Source: an uncultured Flavobacteriaceae bacterium (GTDB lineage: Bacteria > Bacteroidota > Bacteroidia > Flavobacteriales > Flavobacteriaceae). Taken from it: 64,000 bases of DNA. The first letter of the stretch is position 1, and each line of letters starts with the position of its first letter. Positions 8,776 to 17,872 of this stretch are shown piece after piece. Below the pieces are notes generated by a model that saw only the letters and a program-made list of their open reading frames with translations, did no database searches and was not told the origin of the DNA. The DNA lies in assembly GCA_947501625.1 (NCBI GenBank), contig CANMWN010000001.1, forward strand, positions 569,319 to 633,318. Reading direction: 5' to 3'. The position numbers and the translations under genes are program-made.

Positions 8776-9636
8776 TTAATTATTTAATGCCTCAGCACCA
8801 CCAACAATCTCTAAGATTTCATTAGTAATTGCTGCTTGCCTTGCTTTGTTATAGGTCAATAACAATTCATCTCTCAATTCATTTGCGTTATCAGTTGCTT
8901 TGTGCATTGCTGTCATACGTGCGCCATGCTCAGAAGCAAAAGAGTCTCTAATAGCCTTGTATAATTGAGTTTTCAATGATTTAGGAATCAATTGTAAAAC
9001 AATTTCTTCTTTAGACGGCTCAAAAATGTAATCTAAATTCGCATTATTACTTCCTTCAATTGCTTGAATCGGTAAAAATTGCTCAACTTGAGTAATTTGA
9101 GTTGCTGCATTTTTAAATTGATTATAAACCAATTCAACTCTGTCGTAAGAACCCTCTAAGAAAAGATCCATAACTTTTTGAGCAATTTCTGCTACATTAT
9201 CAAAGGTTAATTCATCAAAAATTTGAGTATTACTCTCGATTACATTGAATTGTTTCCCTAATAAATCTGATCCTTTTTTTCCGATTGCAAGAATATCAAC
9301 TTGTTTATCGCTATAAGCATCAGCAGCATGTCTAATAGTTTCTTTAATTACCGATGAATTAAATCCTCCACAAAGACCTCTATTAGAAGTAACAGCAACA
9401 ATTAATGCTTTAGAAATTTCTCTTTGTTCAGAGAAAGCGCCACCAGCACTAGCATCTAAAGTTCCACTTAAACTTTGTAAAAGTTCAGTTAACTTTTCAG
9501 CATAAGGACGCATTTGAGTAATTGCATCTTGAGCTTTTTTCAACTTTGCAGCCGATACCATTTTCATAGCACTAGTAATCTGCATCGTTGAACCGATAGA
9601 TGTAATTCTGTTACGTATTTCTTTTAAGTTTGCCAT
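8776..9636 (-). CDS. atpG: F1Fo ATP synthase gamma subunit
   Basis: The 286-residue protein has the two long helices that form the rotor shaft. The N-terminal helix contains ITSAMKMVSAAKL; the C-terminal helix contains MTAMHKATDNANELRDELLLTYNKARQAAITNE in pieces diagnostic for gamma. It turns inside the alpha3beta3 ring and couples the c-ring to catalysis. It is the last gene of the atpBEFHAG operon and is followed by a strong terminator. The start ATG at 9634-9636 gives the usual ANLKEIRNRI beginning. Confidence 0.98.
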   Translation of the reverse strand: MANLKEIRNRITSIGSTMQITSAMKMVSAAKLKKAQDAITQMRPYAEKLTELLQSLSGTLDASAGGAFSEQREISKALIVAVTSNRGLCGGFNSSVIKETIRHAADAYSDKQVDILAIGKKGSDLLGKQFNVIESNTQIFDELTFDNVAEIAQKVMDLFLEGSYDRVELVYNQFKNAATQITQVEQFLPIQAIEGSNNANLDYIFEPSKEEIVLQLIPKSLKTQLYKAIRDSFASEHGARMTAMHKATDNANELRDELLLTYNKARQAAITNEILEIVGGAEALNN

Positions 9637-9686
9637 ACTTGTGTATAATTATTAAGTATTAAATCTTATTTAATGCTTATGATTAA

Positions 9687-11264
9687 TTATGCATATTGTG
9701 CCGAAATTTCTTTAGCAGCATTAGTTAAAACGTCAATAACTTCATCTGTTAATTTTCCAGACTTGATTGTATTTAAAGTATCTCTATGCTTAGCGTTTAA
9801 ATACTCTAAATAGTTCGCTTCAAATTCTTTTACTTTATTAACAGGAACATCCTTCAATAAGTTTTTAGATCCTGCATAAATAATTGCAGTTTGATCTTCA
9901 ACACTCAAAGGACTTGCTTGTGCTTGCTTCAAGATTTCAACATTACGTTGACCTTTAGAAATTACATTCATTGTAGCAGCATCTAAATCAGATCCAAACT
10001 TAGCAAATGCTTCTAATTCACGGAATTGTGCTTGATCTAATTTTAATGTTCCAGATACTTTCTTCATTGATTTAATCTGAGCATTACCTCCAACACGAGA
10101 TACTGAAATACCTACGTTAATTGCTGGACGTACACCAGAGTTAAATAAATCTCCATCTAAAAAAATCTGTCCGTCTGTAATCGAAATTACGTTTGTTGGA
10201 ATATATGCAGATACATCTCCTGCCTGTGTTTCAATAATTGGTAATGCAGTTAATGATCCTCCTCCTTTAATTTTTCCTCTTAATGAATCAGGAACGTCAT
10301 TCATTTCAGCAGCAATAGTATCATCATTAATAACTTTTGCAGCACGTTCTAATAATCTTGAGTGTAAATAGAATACATCTCCTGGATAAGCCTCACGTCC
10401 TGGAGGTCTTCTTAATAATAAAGATATCTCACGGTAAGCTACAGCTTGTTTTGACAAATCATCAAATACAATTAAAGCTGGACGACCTGTATCTCTAAAA
10501 TATTCTCCAATTGATGCTCCTGCCATTGGTGCATATACTTGCATTGCGGCTGGATCAGAGGCATTAGCAGCTACGATTGTTGTATATGCTAAGGCTCCTT
10601 TTTCTTCTAATAATGCTACAATACCAGCAACAGTAGATGCTTTTTGTCCAATAGCAACATAAATACAATAAACTGGCTCACCAGCATCATAAAATTCTTT
10701 TTGATTGATAATAGTATCAATAGCAACAGTTGATTTTCCTGTTTGGCGGTCACCAATAATCAACTCACGTTGTCCTCTACCAACTGGAATCATCGCATCA
10801 ACTGCTTTTACTCCAGTTTGTAATGGCTCAGTAACTGGCTCACGATATACAACTCCAGGAGCTTTACGCTCAAGTGGCATCTCGAAAGTCTTACCTGCAA
10901 TAGGTCCTTTACCATCAATTGGATTCCCTAAAGTATCTACTACACGTCCAACAATTCCTTCTCCAACCTTTAATGAAGCGATACGCTCAGTACGTTTTAC
11001 AGTCGCTCCTTCATAAACTCCTGTTGATGCACCTAATAATACAACTCCAACATTGTCTTCTTCTAAGTTTAATACGATTCCTTCTAGTCCGTTTTCAAAT
11101 TGAACTAACTCACCATATTGAACATTTGCTAAACCGTAAACACGTGCAATACCATCACCAATTTGTAATACAGTTCCTACTTCATCTAAAGAAGCACTTC
11201 CGTCAAATCCTGATAATTGTTGCTTTAAAATTGCTGATACTTCAGCTGGTTTTATTGCTGCCAT
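9687..11264 (-). CDS. atpA: F1Fo ATP synthase alpha subunit
   Basis: The 525-residue protein has the beta-barrel N-terminus and a nucleotide-binding domain with P-loop GDRQTGKS near residue 172. [11 protein letters not shown] and the conserved arginine-finger region ([15 protein letters not shown]) follow, then the helical C-terminal domain. Alpha forms the non-catalytic sites of F1. The catalytic beta and epsilon genes (atpD, atpC) are not in this cluster, which is the usual arrangement in Bacteroidota, where they lie elsewhere. The spacing to atpH (38 nt) and atpG (50 nt) fits one transcript. Confidence 0.98.
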   Translation of the reverse strand: MAAIKPAEVSAILKQQLSGFDGSASLDEVGTVLQIGDGIARVYGLANVQYGELVQFENGLEGIVLNLEEDNVGVVLLGASTGVYEGATVKRTERIASLKVGEGIVGRVVDTLGNPIDGKGPIAGKTFEMPLERKAPGVVYREPVTEPLQTGVKAVDAMIPVGRGQRELIIGDRQTGKSTVAIDTIINQKEFYDAGEPVYCIYVAIGQKASTVAGIVALLEEKGALAYTTIVAANASDPAAMQVYAPMAGASIGEYFRDTGRPALIVFDDLSKQAVAYREISLLLRRPPGREAYPGDVFYLHSRLLERAAKVINDDTIAAEMNDVPDSLRGKIKGGGSLTALPIIETQAGDVSAYIPTNVISITDGQIFLDGDLFNSGVRPAINVGISVSRVGGNAQIKSMKKVSGTLKLDQAQFRELEAFAKFGSDLDAATMNVISKGQRNVEILKQAQASPLSVEDQTAIIYAGSKNLLKDVPVNKVKEFEANYLEYLNAKHRDTLNTIKSGKLTDEVIDVLTNAAKEISAQYA

Positions 11265-11302
11265 TTTATTTGTTTTTTAAAACTAAATTTCTCTTTTAAT
11301 TT

Positions 11303-11839
11303 TTATGCGCTAAATTGTCTTTTAATAACATTTAACTTATTAGCAATACTTGCATCATATTGTATATCTCCTACACGAAGAATAAATCCTCCAATAATCG
11401 AAGGGTCTATAATATTTTCAAGAACTGCTTCTTTTCCTGTTAATTCTTTTACTTTACCTAACACTTGAGTTTTCAAAGTGTCGTTTAATGCCATTGCAGT
11501 AGTAACTTTTGCAATTTGTTTTCCTTTTTCAGTATCATATAACTTTACAAACTGTGAAGCTACTGTACCAAAATCAGCAATACGCTTATTAGAAATCAAC
11601 AAATCAATTAAGCCTTTAGAAACTGCATTTAATTTTCCATCAAAAATTGCTAATAAAGCGCTCTTCTTAATGTCAGATTTTACAATCGAACTTCCTAAAA
11701 CAGTTTGCAATTCTGCATTTTCAGCAATAGTATCATTTACAAGTTGCATATTGTTATATGTCTCATCAATGTTCTTTTGATCTTTAGATAAATCTAAAAT
11801 TGCTTTCGCGTATCTTAATGCTGCTCTATTATTACTCAT
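11303..11839 (-). CDS. atpH: F1Fo ATP synthase delta subunit (OSCP)
   Basis: The 178-residue protein fits the delta/OSCP family. It has a helical N-terminal domain (RAALRYAKAILDLS), then the C-terminal stretch with the family signature IIGGFILRVGDIQYDASI. It clamps the top of F1 to the peripheral b stalk. The gene lies 10 nt after atpF and precedes atpA, the standard order. Confidence 0.96.
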   Translation of the reverse strand: MSNNRAALRYAKAILDLSKDQKNIDETYNNMQLVNDTIAENAELQTVLGSSIVKSDIKKSALLAIFDGKLNAVSKGLIDLLISNKRIADFGTVASQFVKLYDTEKGKQIAKVTTAMALNDTLKTQVLGKVKELTGKEAVLENIIDPSIIGGFILRVGDIQYDASIANKLNVIKRQFSA

Positions 11840-11849
11840 TGCTATTTTT

Positions 11850-12344
11850 TTAGCTGATTGTAACTTCTTTTAATAATTGCTCAATCAATTTTGATTGATC
11901 TTTATCTCCTGCCAACTCTTTCTTTACTACTTTTTCAGCAATCCCAACTGATAACTCTGCAACTTGACCTTTAATATCGCTAATAGCTGCTTGCTTTTCT
12001 GATTCTATTGTTGCTTGTGCTTGTGCAATAATCTTAGCCGCTTCTGCTTTTGCTTCGTCCTTTGCTTCAGTAAGCATAGATTCTTTAATCTCTCTAGCTT
12101 CTTTCATCATTGCATCGCGTTCAGTTCTTGCTTCTTTCAAGATACGTTCATTATCAGCTTGTAAATTTTGCATTTCTTTACGAGCGTTCTCAGCTGATGC
12201 TAAAGCATTTTTGATTCCCTCTTCTCTTTCACTAACTGCTCCTAAAATAGGTTTCCAAGCAAATTTTCTTAATATAAACAACAAAATCAAAAAAGTAATT
12301 GCTGTCCAAAATACTAATCCAAACTGAGGTGTAATTAAATCCAT
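11850..12344 (-). CDS. atpF: F1Fo ATP synthase b subunit
   Basis: The 164-residue protein has one N-terminal membrane helix (about 8-28, FWTAITFLILLFIL) and then a long charged Ala/Glu/Lys coiled coil that forms the peripheral stalk. Length and layout are those of bacterial b. It lies between the c-subunit gene and atpH in the operon. Confidence 0.96.
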   Translation of the reverse strand: MDLITPQFGLVFWTAITFLILLFILRKFAWKPILGAVSEREEGIKNALASAENARKEMQNLQADNERILKEARTERDAMMKEAREIKESMLTEAKDEAKAEAAKIIAQAQATIESEKQAAISDIKGQVAELSVGIAEKVVKKELAGDKDQSKLIEQLLKEVTIS

Positions 12345-12422
12345 TTCTTTATAATTTTATTTTTTAATTCTAAATTTAAAAACACAGGAATAACCAACCG
12401 TTATCCCTGTATTTATTGTGTT

Positions 12423-12653
<231 letters not shown>

Positions 12654-13739
12654 TTAATAATGTTCTTCTTCAGTTGCCATTCCAAAATATAGGGCTGACA
12701 ATATTGTAAATATATATGCTTGTATCGCTGTAACTATAATCTCAATCACCGTAATAAATAATGAGAATGCTACAGATACTGGTGCAATTGCAACAGTTTT
12801 AAATACAAATATTAATGACATTAATGCTAATATGATTACGTGTCCAGCTGTAATATTAGCAAACAAACGAATCATTAATGAGATTGGCTTTACAAACATT
12901 CCAATAATCTCAATAGGCATTAAAAAAATCTTCATTGGTACCGGTACTCCAGGCATCCAAAAAATGTGTTTCCAATAATTCTTATTACCACTTATTGTTG
13001 TAATAATAAAAGTAAATACCGCTAAAGTAAATGTAAAGGCAATATTACCACTCAAGTTGGCTCCATTCATAATAGGAATTAAACCAAAAATATTGTTAAT
13101 CCATATAAAGAAAAATATGGTTAACAAATATGGCATATATCTTTTATACTTATGTTCTCCAATCATTGGTTTGGCAATTTCATCTCTAACAAAAACCACT
13201 AAAGGCTCTAAAAATCCAGCCAATCCTGTTGGAACACCATCTTTAGATTTTGCATAACTTCTTGCAGCAGAAATAAATAAAATCATCAACAAAAGTGCAG
13301 ACACAAACAACATCATTACATTTCTAGTGATAGAAAAGTTTAAAGGTTTTGAAGCCCCTACAGGATGATGCTCTTCATCAAAAGTAAGTGATGTGGCACC
13401 TTCTTCTAATTGATAAATTTTTTCGTGATATTTTACAAACTTTCCACCCTTTGCTTCAACAACCACTTTTCCAGTATCATCATGATGAAATCTACTTGAA
13501 GAAAACGTTGTTAATCCATTATCGGTCCATAAAATAATAGGTAAAGAAATAGAAACTGGATGACCTTTCCAATCCCAAAGATGAAAACCATGTGCATCTT
13601 TAACGTGATGTAATATCATCTCTTTTGCATCAAACTCTTTATCTCCTTCAGTCTCTTTAGTTTCTGTAGCAAATCCTTCAAAAGAAATTGCCAAAAATAT
13701 AACTGAAAATAATACTGTTCTAAAAGTCTTAAATGTCAT
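12654..13739 (-). CDS. atpB: F1Fo ATP synthase a subunit with exported N-terminal extension
   Basis: The 361-residue protein is about 90 residues longer than E. coli AtpB. Its C-terminal part has the five-helix a-subunit core, with the essential arginine near residue 290 in SLMIRLFANITAGH. The extra N-terminus begins with a hydrophobic leader (to about residue 24) and continues with a polar, His-rich stretch (HHVKDAHGFHLWDW, and again HHDDTG) that should face the periplasm. Such extensions are common in Bacteroidota. It is the first gene of the operon and follows a consensus promoter at 13778-13808. Confidence 0.96.
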   Translation of the reverse strand: MTFKTFRTVLFSVIFLAISFEGFATETKETEGDKEFDAKEMILHHVKDAHGFHLWDWKGHPVSISLPIILWTDNGLTTFSSSRFHHDDTGKVVVEAKGGKFVKYHEKIYQLEEGATSLTFDEEHHPVGASKPLNFSITRNVMMLFVSALLLMILFISAARSYAKSKDGVPTGLAGFLEPLVVFVRDEIAKPMIGEHKYKRYMPYLLTIFFFIWINNIFGLIPIMNGANLSGNIAFTFTLAVFTFIITTISGNKNYWKHIFWMPGVPVPMKIFLMPIEIIGMFVKPISLMIRLFANITAGHVIILALMSLIFVFKTVAIAPVSVAFSLFITVIEIIVTAIQAYIFTILSALYFGMATEEEHY

Positions 13740-13777
13740 TCTGTTCTTATTAAGAATACCTTACTTTAAATTCGGTG

Positions 13778-13808
13778 CAAATGTACATACATTATGTGAA
13801 ATGACAAA
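13778..13808 (-). promoter_or_regulatory. Consensus promoter of the atpBEFHAG operon
   Basis: On the minus strand, TTTG (13808-13805), exactly 19 nt, then TACATTTG (13785-13778) followed by C match both Bacteroidota promoter elements at ideal spacing. The box ends about 38 nt before the atpB ATG. It separates the structural ATPase genes from atpZ and sprE upstream. Confidence 0.8.
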
Positions 13809-13833
13809 CTAAATTTAAATGATTATTTTAAGG

Positions 13834-14253
13834 CTATTTTAAGGTAGTTTTTTCTTCATTTTTTTGAAGAAATTTCACAACAGAATAGACTTCGAAAGTG
13901 AGGAAAACAAAATAGGGAATAAAGAAATTTGCTAAATCTACACCTTTACTTTCAGGCTTTGATAAAATCCAAGGCAACAAAAACAAAATAGCCAATATCA
14001 TTTTTACCAACATGCCTAAAATAAAGGTATTAAACACGTCTTCTTTTCCTATTGAGTTCTTATAATTAATCAAGGTATAAACTATCAATACAGTAACAAA
14101 CTGAAACAAATATATATGCCAAAGTGGGAAAAAAGTTTCAACATCATTAACAAAATGGTAATTCAAATATGAATGAATTAAAAACAATAATAACGTAAAT
14201 GTTACTAATTGAATTAAAAAATTGGTTTGACGTTTCTTAAATATCGGATTCAT
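13834..14253 (-). CDS. Small four-helix membrane protein (DUF6168-like) of the ATP synthase cluster
   Basis: The 139-residue protein is almost wholly hydrophobic, with about four membrane helices (about 12-30, 45-63, 77-97, 107-125) and a Lys/Glu-rich tail. It begins 3 nt after atpZ and precedes the atpB promoter, the position held by atpI in other bacteria. It resembles the flavobacterial DUF6168 family found at this place; I assign this from memory of the family and its context. An AtpI-like role in c-ring assembly or Mg2+ supply is possible but unproven. Confidence 0.75.
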   Translation of the reverse strand: MNPIFKKRQTNFLIQLVTFTLLLFLIHSYLNYHFVNDVETFFPLWHIYLFQFVTVLIVYTLINYKNSIGKEDVFNTFILGMLVKMILAILFLLPWILSKPESKGVDLANFFIPYFVFLTFEVYSVVKFLQKNEEKTTLK

Positions 14254-14256
14254 TTA

Positions 14257-14484
14257 CTAGTTGTCTTTTGATGCGGAAATAATTTGCCTTATAACATATA
14301 AAATTGAAATGATTACTGAACCAAGAGAAAATAACAAGGTATAAATATCATTCTCGTTTGGGTATTTTTCATCAATTTTAATACCTATATAAGTACCAAT
14401 ACCAATTATTGCTATCATTTGAAAAGCAATTCCGGAAAATCTTGCGTATTTATTAAGCGGTTTTTTCTGCTTTTTTTCTTCCAT
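14257..14484 (-). CDS. atpZ: AtpZ/AtpI family ATP synthase accessory protein
   Basis: The 75-residue protein has a basic start, helix 1 (AFQMIAIIGIGTYIGIKID) and helix 2 (TLLFSLGSVIISILYVI), matching the ATPase gene 1 (AtpZ) family. In other bacteria these proteins act with AtpI in assembling the ATPase or in Mg2+/Ca2+ transport. The ATG at 14482-14484 lies inside the end of the bactofilin gene: the two overlap by 32 nt in different frames, which implies tight co-translation. Confidence 0.85.
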   Translation of the reverse strand: MEEKKQKKPLNKYARFSGIAFQMIAIIGIGTYIGIKIDEKYPNENDIYTLLFSLGSVIISILYVIRQIISASKDN

Positions 14485-14854
14485 CAGAATTTAATTCTTT
14501 AACGCCAGATTTCATTGTACAAGTTGCGTTAAATACAGCATTTGGTTCCACAGAAAGTTTATTGATAAATACTTCTCCTGTGATTTTTGATGAAGACTTT
14601 AAAGAAAGTAATTCTGTAACAATCAACTTTCCAGAAAAAACACCTTCTATATCGGCATTCGAACATTCAATAATTCCTTTTACGTTTCCATTTGCTCCAA
14701 TGACAACTCTACCTGAAGTAATAATTGTTCCATCAACCGAGCCATCAATTCTATAATCACCTTCTGATTTTATATCACCAGTAATTGCTGTATTAGAAGC
14801 AATAATATTTCTTTCTAAAACTTGATTCGGATTCTTTTTTTTGTCTGCAAACAT
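14453..14854 (-). CDS. Bactofilin (polymer-forming cytoskeletal protein)
   Basis: The 133-residue protein has the bactofilin (DUF583) core: repeated short strands with turns such as GDIKSEGDYRIDGSVDGTI, SGRVVIGANGNVKG, and SGKLIVTELLSLKSSSKITGEV. These stack into a right-handed beta-helix that polymerises without nucleotide. The termini are short, charged and disordered. Bactofilins scaffold cell-wall or envelope machinery. The gene sits 18 nt after sprE and overlaps atpZ by 32 nt. Confidence 0.93.
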   Translation of the reverse strand: MFADKKKNPNQVLERNIIASNTAITGDIKSEGDYRIDGSVDGTIITSGRVVIGANGNVKGIIECSNADIEGVFSGKLIVTELLSLKSSSKITGEVFINKLSVEPNAVFNATCTMKSGVKELNSDGRKKAEKTA

Positions 14855-14872
14855 AATATATGGGGATTTTGG

Positions 14873-17053
14873 TTAGTCTTTTTTTATTTTGCCGATAGTT
14901 TCTATTACTTCTGCGGCTTTCTTTCCTTCTTCAGTATTAGCATAATTTAATTTCACAAATTCTAATGCGCTTTTAAAAGCGTCTAACCCTTTTGTTTTAC
15001 CTATTGCATAGGCTTTTAACAATTCGAATTTTGGCAATATAGGTAAATCTTCATAAGATTTAATAGCATTTTCACTTTTTGTAATTACTTCATCATAACG
15101 CTCTTCTTCATAATCACAATATACTTTTTCATAAATATTCTCTGGCGAATTTTCATCAGCAGCATCAAAAATTACAGATTTAGGGTTCAATATTAGTTTA
15201 GCATATTTAGAATCTCCGAAATTAGATGTGATGTCATTTTTAAATTTGTTAGCCTTTAAAGTGTCAGTTTCAGAATAAATTTTATACAAATGATACTTAG
15301 TTGGTAAAACAATTTTATCGGAAGGTGAAAAAGTTAATAAGGTTTCAAATCTATCGGCAGCTAATTCGTTTTCTTTAAACTGTTCTTTATATGCAAGTCC
15401 TAAATTATAATAAGCATCATTTCTTGTTACTTTTAAACTATCAATAATACTTTCATCTGTAGGAATTAAATCTAAATAGGTCGCTAAATCATATTTATTT
15501 GACGCGTCAATTTCAGCAATTGCGTTTTCTTCATCTTGACTTTCATTAGTTACTATACTCTTGTCTGATAATCTCCAATTATCTTCCAATGGTCTATTTC
15601 CCCATACTCTCGTAAATTCTTGTTGACCAAATCCTAATGCTTGTGTATTATAAAAATACCATTTACCATTTCCTGTATCAAAACTATTATCATTAAAAGT
15701 TCCAAACCCTGAATTTAACGTTTCTTCATTTTTTTCTTCAGCAGCTTTTAGTTTATCAATATATTCTTGAAAATATGTTTCTTGTTCTATTTTGGTCATT
15801 GCAACTAAATTTAAAACACTATCCGTTTCAAACCTTATAGTTTCAAAAGCAATTACCTCATCTAAATTTTGTCTTTTTCTTTTTAATCGTCTTATTCTTT
15901 TAGAATTATCTTCTTTGGAAAGGTTTATAACACTGTCATAATAAGCGCCTGCAGCAACAAAATCTGCTTTATCAAAATAGATGTTTCCTAACTCTTCATA
16001 AGACAAGCCTTGCTGAAACCTTTTAGCATTTTTAGCATGCACCGATTTTTCAAAATGCGATTTAGAGGCGTCTGTTCGACCATTAATCTTCTCTACTATT
16101 CCTGTTTGATAATGCAATTCATCTAAATATGGTCTATTATCGCGATCCTTAATTAATTTTTCAAGTGTCGCAATTAATTCATTTTTATCAGTGGTTTCAG
16201 AAATATTTTTTGCTTTTTCTATATATGAATGAATTCTATATTTGTATGGAATTTTCTTCATTTCAATTACGCTCTGAAAAGCAATTTGTGAAGAATCTAT
16301 TTGATTTCTTTCTCTATAAATTTGTCCAAGAATAAAAAGGTTTCTTGCTTTTTGCTCTCTATTATTGTTGGTAAGTGCTGATTTTTTTAAATGGTGAACA
16401 ACTTGATCAATACTATCCATTTCAGTATAAATCATTGCCATCGCTGTATGTGCATCTTCAAGAGTTTCTTCGTCCAATAATTCAGGCTTATTCAATAAAT
16501 ACTTGAGAGAATTATAGGCTTGATCTTCGTTTTTTAATCTCAGGTGAGTTTTTGCTTGCCAAATTCTTGTTTCGTTGACAAGATCGGCAGTAGGATACTT
16601 TCGAAGTACATAATTAAACGCTTCTAGTGCAGGTACAAAACGCTGAGAAAAATAGCGGGATTTACCTAACAACAAATATGCATCATCAATTTGTTTGTTT
16701 TTCTCTTTTCCTTTGATGTTCATAGAGTGCTTCTGAACAGCCTTTACAGCTTTTTCTTCCGCTTTTTCAAAAGATTCATTGGAATTATCCTTTGATGTTT
16801 CAATACCTGGAATAGCCAATTCATCTACCTTTAAAGGTTCAATTGGTAATCTTTTCCAATAATCATCTTTGTATTTAGAGTTTAATTCCTCTAAACCATT
16901 TTGAAAAGCAATATCACCATTATAAAGAGTGTTGTACTTGGTGTTTATAGAATGAAAACTTCGGTTTAAAAAGGCATCCTTTTTTGTTGAACAACTATAA
17001 ATAAATAGTATCAAAAATGCTACAGAAATATATTTCAAAAACGGTGTTTTCAA
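14873..17053 (-). CDS. sprE: Type IX secretion/gliding lipoprotein SprE (PorW)
   Basis: The 726-residue lipoprotein (IYSC, lipidated Cys21) begins with the very conserved block TKKDAFLNRSFHSINTKYNT and LYNG typical of SprE/PorW. The remainder is helical with several TPR-like repeats (for example AYLLLGKSRYFSQRFVPALE, ELGNIYFDKADFVAAGAYYD, AYYNLGLAYKE). SprE/PorW is required for T9SS secretion and gliding in Flavobacterium and for gingipain export in Porphyromonas, where it bridges the T9SS motor and outer-membrane parts. This copy is shorter than the F. johnsoniae protein. It is transcribed with bactofilin and atpZ. Confidence 0.93.
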   Translation of the reverse strand: MKTPFLKYISVAFLILFIYSCSTKKDAFLNRSFHSINTKYNTLYNGDIAFQNGLEELNSKYKDDYWKRLPIEPLKVDELAIPGIETSKDNSNESFEKAEEKAVKAVQKHSMNIKGKEKNKQIDDAYLLLGKSRYFSQRFVPALEAFNYVLRKYPTADLVNETRIWQAKTHLRLKNEDQAYNSLKYLLNKPELLDEETLEDAHTAMAMIYTEMDSIDQVVHHLKKSALTNNNREQKARNLFILGQIYRERNQIDSSQIAFQSVIEMKKIPYKYRIHSYIEKAKNISETTDKNELIATLEKLIKDRDNRPYLDELHYQTGIVEKINGRTDASKSHFEKSVHAKNAKRFQQGLSYEELGNIYFDKADFVAAGAYYDSVINLSKEDNSKRIRRLKRKRQNLDEVIAFETIRFETDSVLNLVAMTKIEQETYFQEYIDKLKAAEEKNEETLNSGFGTFNDNSFDTGNGKWYFYNTQALGFGQQEFTRVWGNRPLEDNWRLSDKSIVTNESQDEENAIAEIDASNKYDLATYLDLIPTDESIIDSLKVTRNDAYYNLGLAYKEQFKENELAADRFETLLTFSPSDKIVLPTKYHLYKIYSETDTLKANKFKNDITSNFGDSKYAKLILNPKSVIFDAADENSPENIYEKVYCDYEEERYDEVITKSENAIKSYEDLPILPKFELLKAYAIGKTKGLDAFKSALEFVKLNYANTEEGKKAAEVIETIGKIKKD

Positions 17054-17086
17054 TCTAAAAAAATTTGTTATGTTTTTAACTTGTTT

Positions 17087-17108
17087 CCCTTGAATTTATT
17101 GTCAAGGG
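17087..17108. repeat. Inverted repeat in the sprE leader region
   Basis: CCCTTGA (17087-17093) and TCAAGGG (17102-17108) form a 7-bp stem with an 8-nt loop, 34 nt before the sprE ATG and after the ABC transporter operon. There is no proper T-run, so it may be a weak terminator or a leader hairpin. Confidence 0.4.
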
Positions 17109-17164
17109 CTGTAAAAATACAAATTAAATCAGAAAAAGGGTTTTAAACCTACTTTTTTCGGCTA

Positions 17165-17860
17165 CTACAAAGCAAAATGTGCTTCTAATTCTTTTAAGGT
17201 TGCTTCAGAAGTTTTGATGTCTTTAATAACGTTTCCTTTATCAAGCACAACTATTCGTTCACATACTTCGGTAACGTGACCCAAATCATGACTAGAAATC
17301 AATACAGTAATATCTTTGTTATCTACCAATGTTTTTAACATCTGTTTTAACCTAATTTGAGTCGTAGGATCAAGGTTTGCAAAAGGTTCATCTAAAATTA
17401 CAACTTCAGGATTTCCAATCAACGCTGCAACAATTCCAGCCTTCTTTTGATTCCCTTTTGATAAGTCTCTTAAATATTTCTTTTTGCCAAGAATTTCGCC
17501 ATTAAAAATATCATCAAATTGTTTAACAAATGCATCAACATCAGCTTTATTCTGACCTCTTAAATCTCCGATGAAATAGAAATATTCTTCAGGAGTTAAA
17601 TAGCCAATCAAGAAACTTTCGTCTATAAAAGAACCTGTAAAAGATTTCCAATCTTCGCTTTTATCAACTTGAATACGATTGGATTCAATTCTACCTGTTG
17701 TTGGTTTAATCAAATCTAACAATAAATTAAAAAATGTAGTCTTACCAGCACCATTATTTCCTACCAATCCAAAACTTTGACCTTTTGGAATATCTAAATC
17801 ATTGATGGTTAAAACTGTAGTTCCTGCGTATGTTTTACTAATGTCTTTTACTTGTATCAT
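17165..17860 (-). CDS. ABC transporter ATP-binding protein
   Basis: The 231-residue ATPase has Walker A GNNGAGKTT (near residue 34), Q-loop region, a signature-like LSKGNQKK (near 139), Walker B VVILDEPFANLD and the H-loop (SSHDLGH). It fits exporters of the ABC-2 type. It follows the DUF5687 membrane gene by 12 nt, so the two almost certainly form one transporter. The cargo is unknown. Many flavobacteria keep this pair beside sprE, but no functional link to T9SS is shown. Confidence 0.92.
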   Translation of the reverse strand: MIQVKDISKTYAGTTVLTINDLDIPKGQSFGLVGNNGAGKTTFFNLLLDLIKPTTGRIESNRIQVDKSEDWKSFTGSFIDESFLIGYLTPEEYFYFIGDLRGQNKADVDAFVKQFDDIFNGEILGKKKYLRDLSKGNQKKAGIVAALIGNPEVVILDEPFANLDPTTQIRLKQMLKTLVDNKDITVLISSHDLGHVTEVCERIVVLDKGNVIKDIKTSEATLKELEAHFAL

Positions 17861-17872
17861 TTTTATTCTTTA

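Noticed and set aside
10919-11299. Open frame opposite atpA (also others opposite atpH, sprE and the T9SS cargo gene)
   Set aside because: These are shadows on the reverse strand of clear genes with low-complexity Leu/Ile- or Ser-rich translations and no family features.
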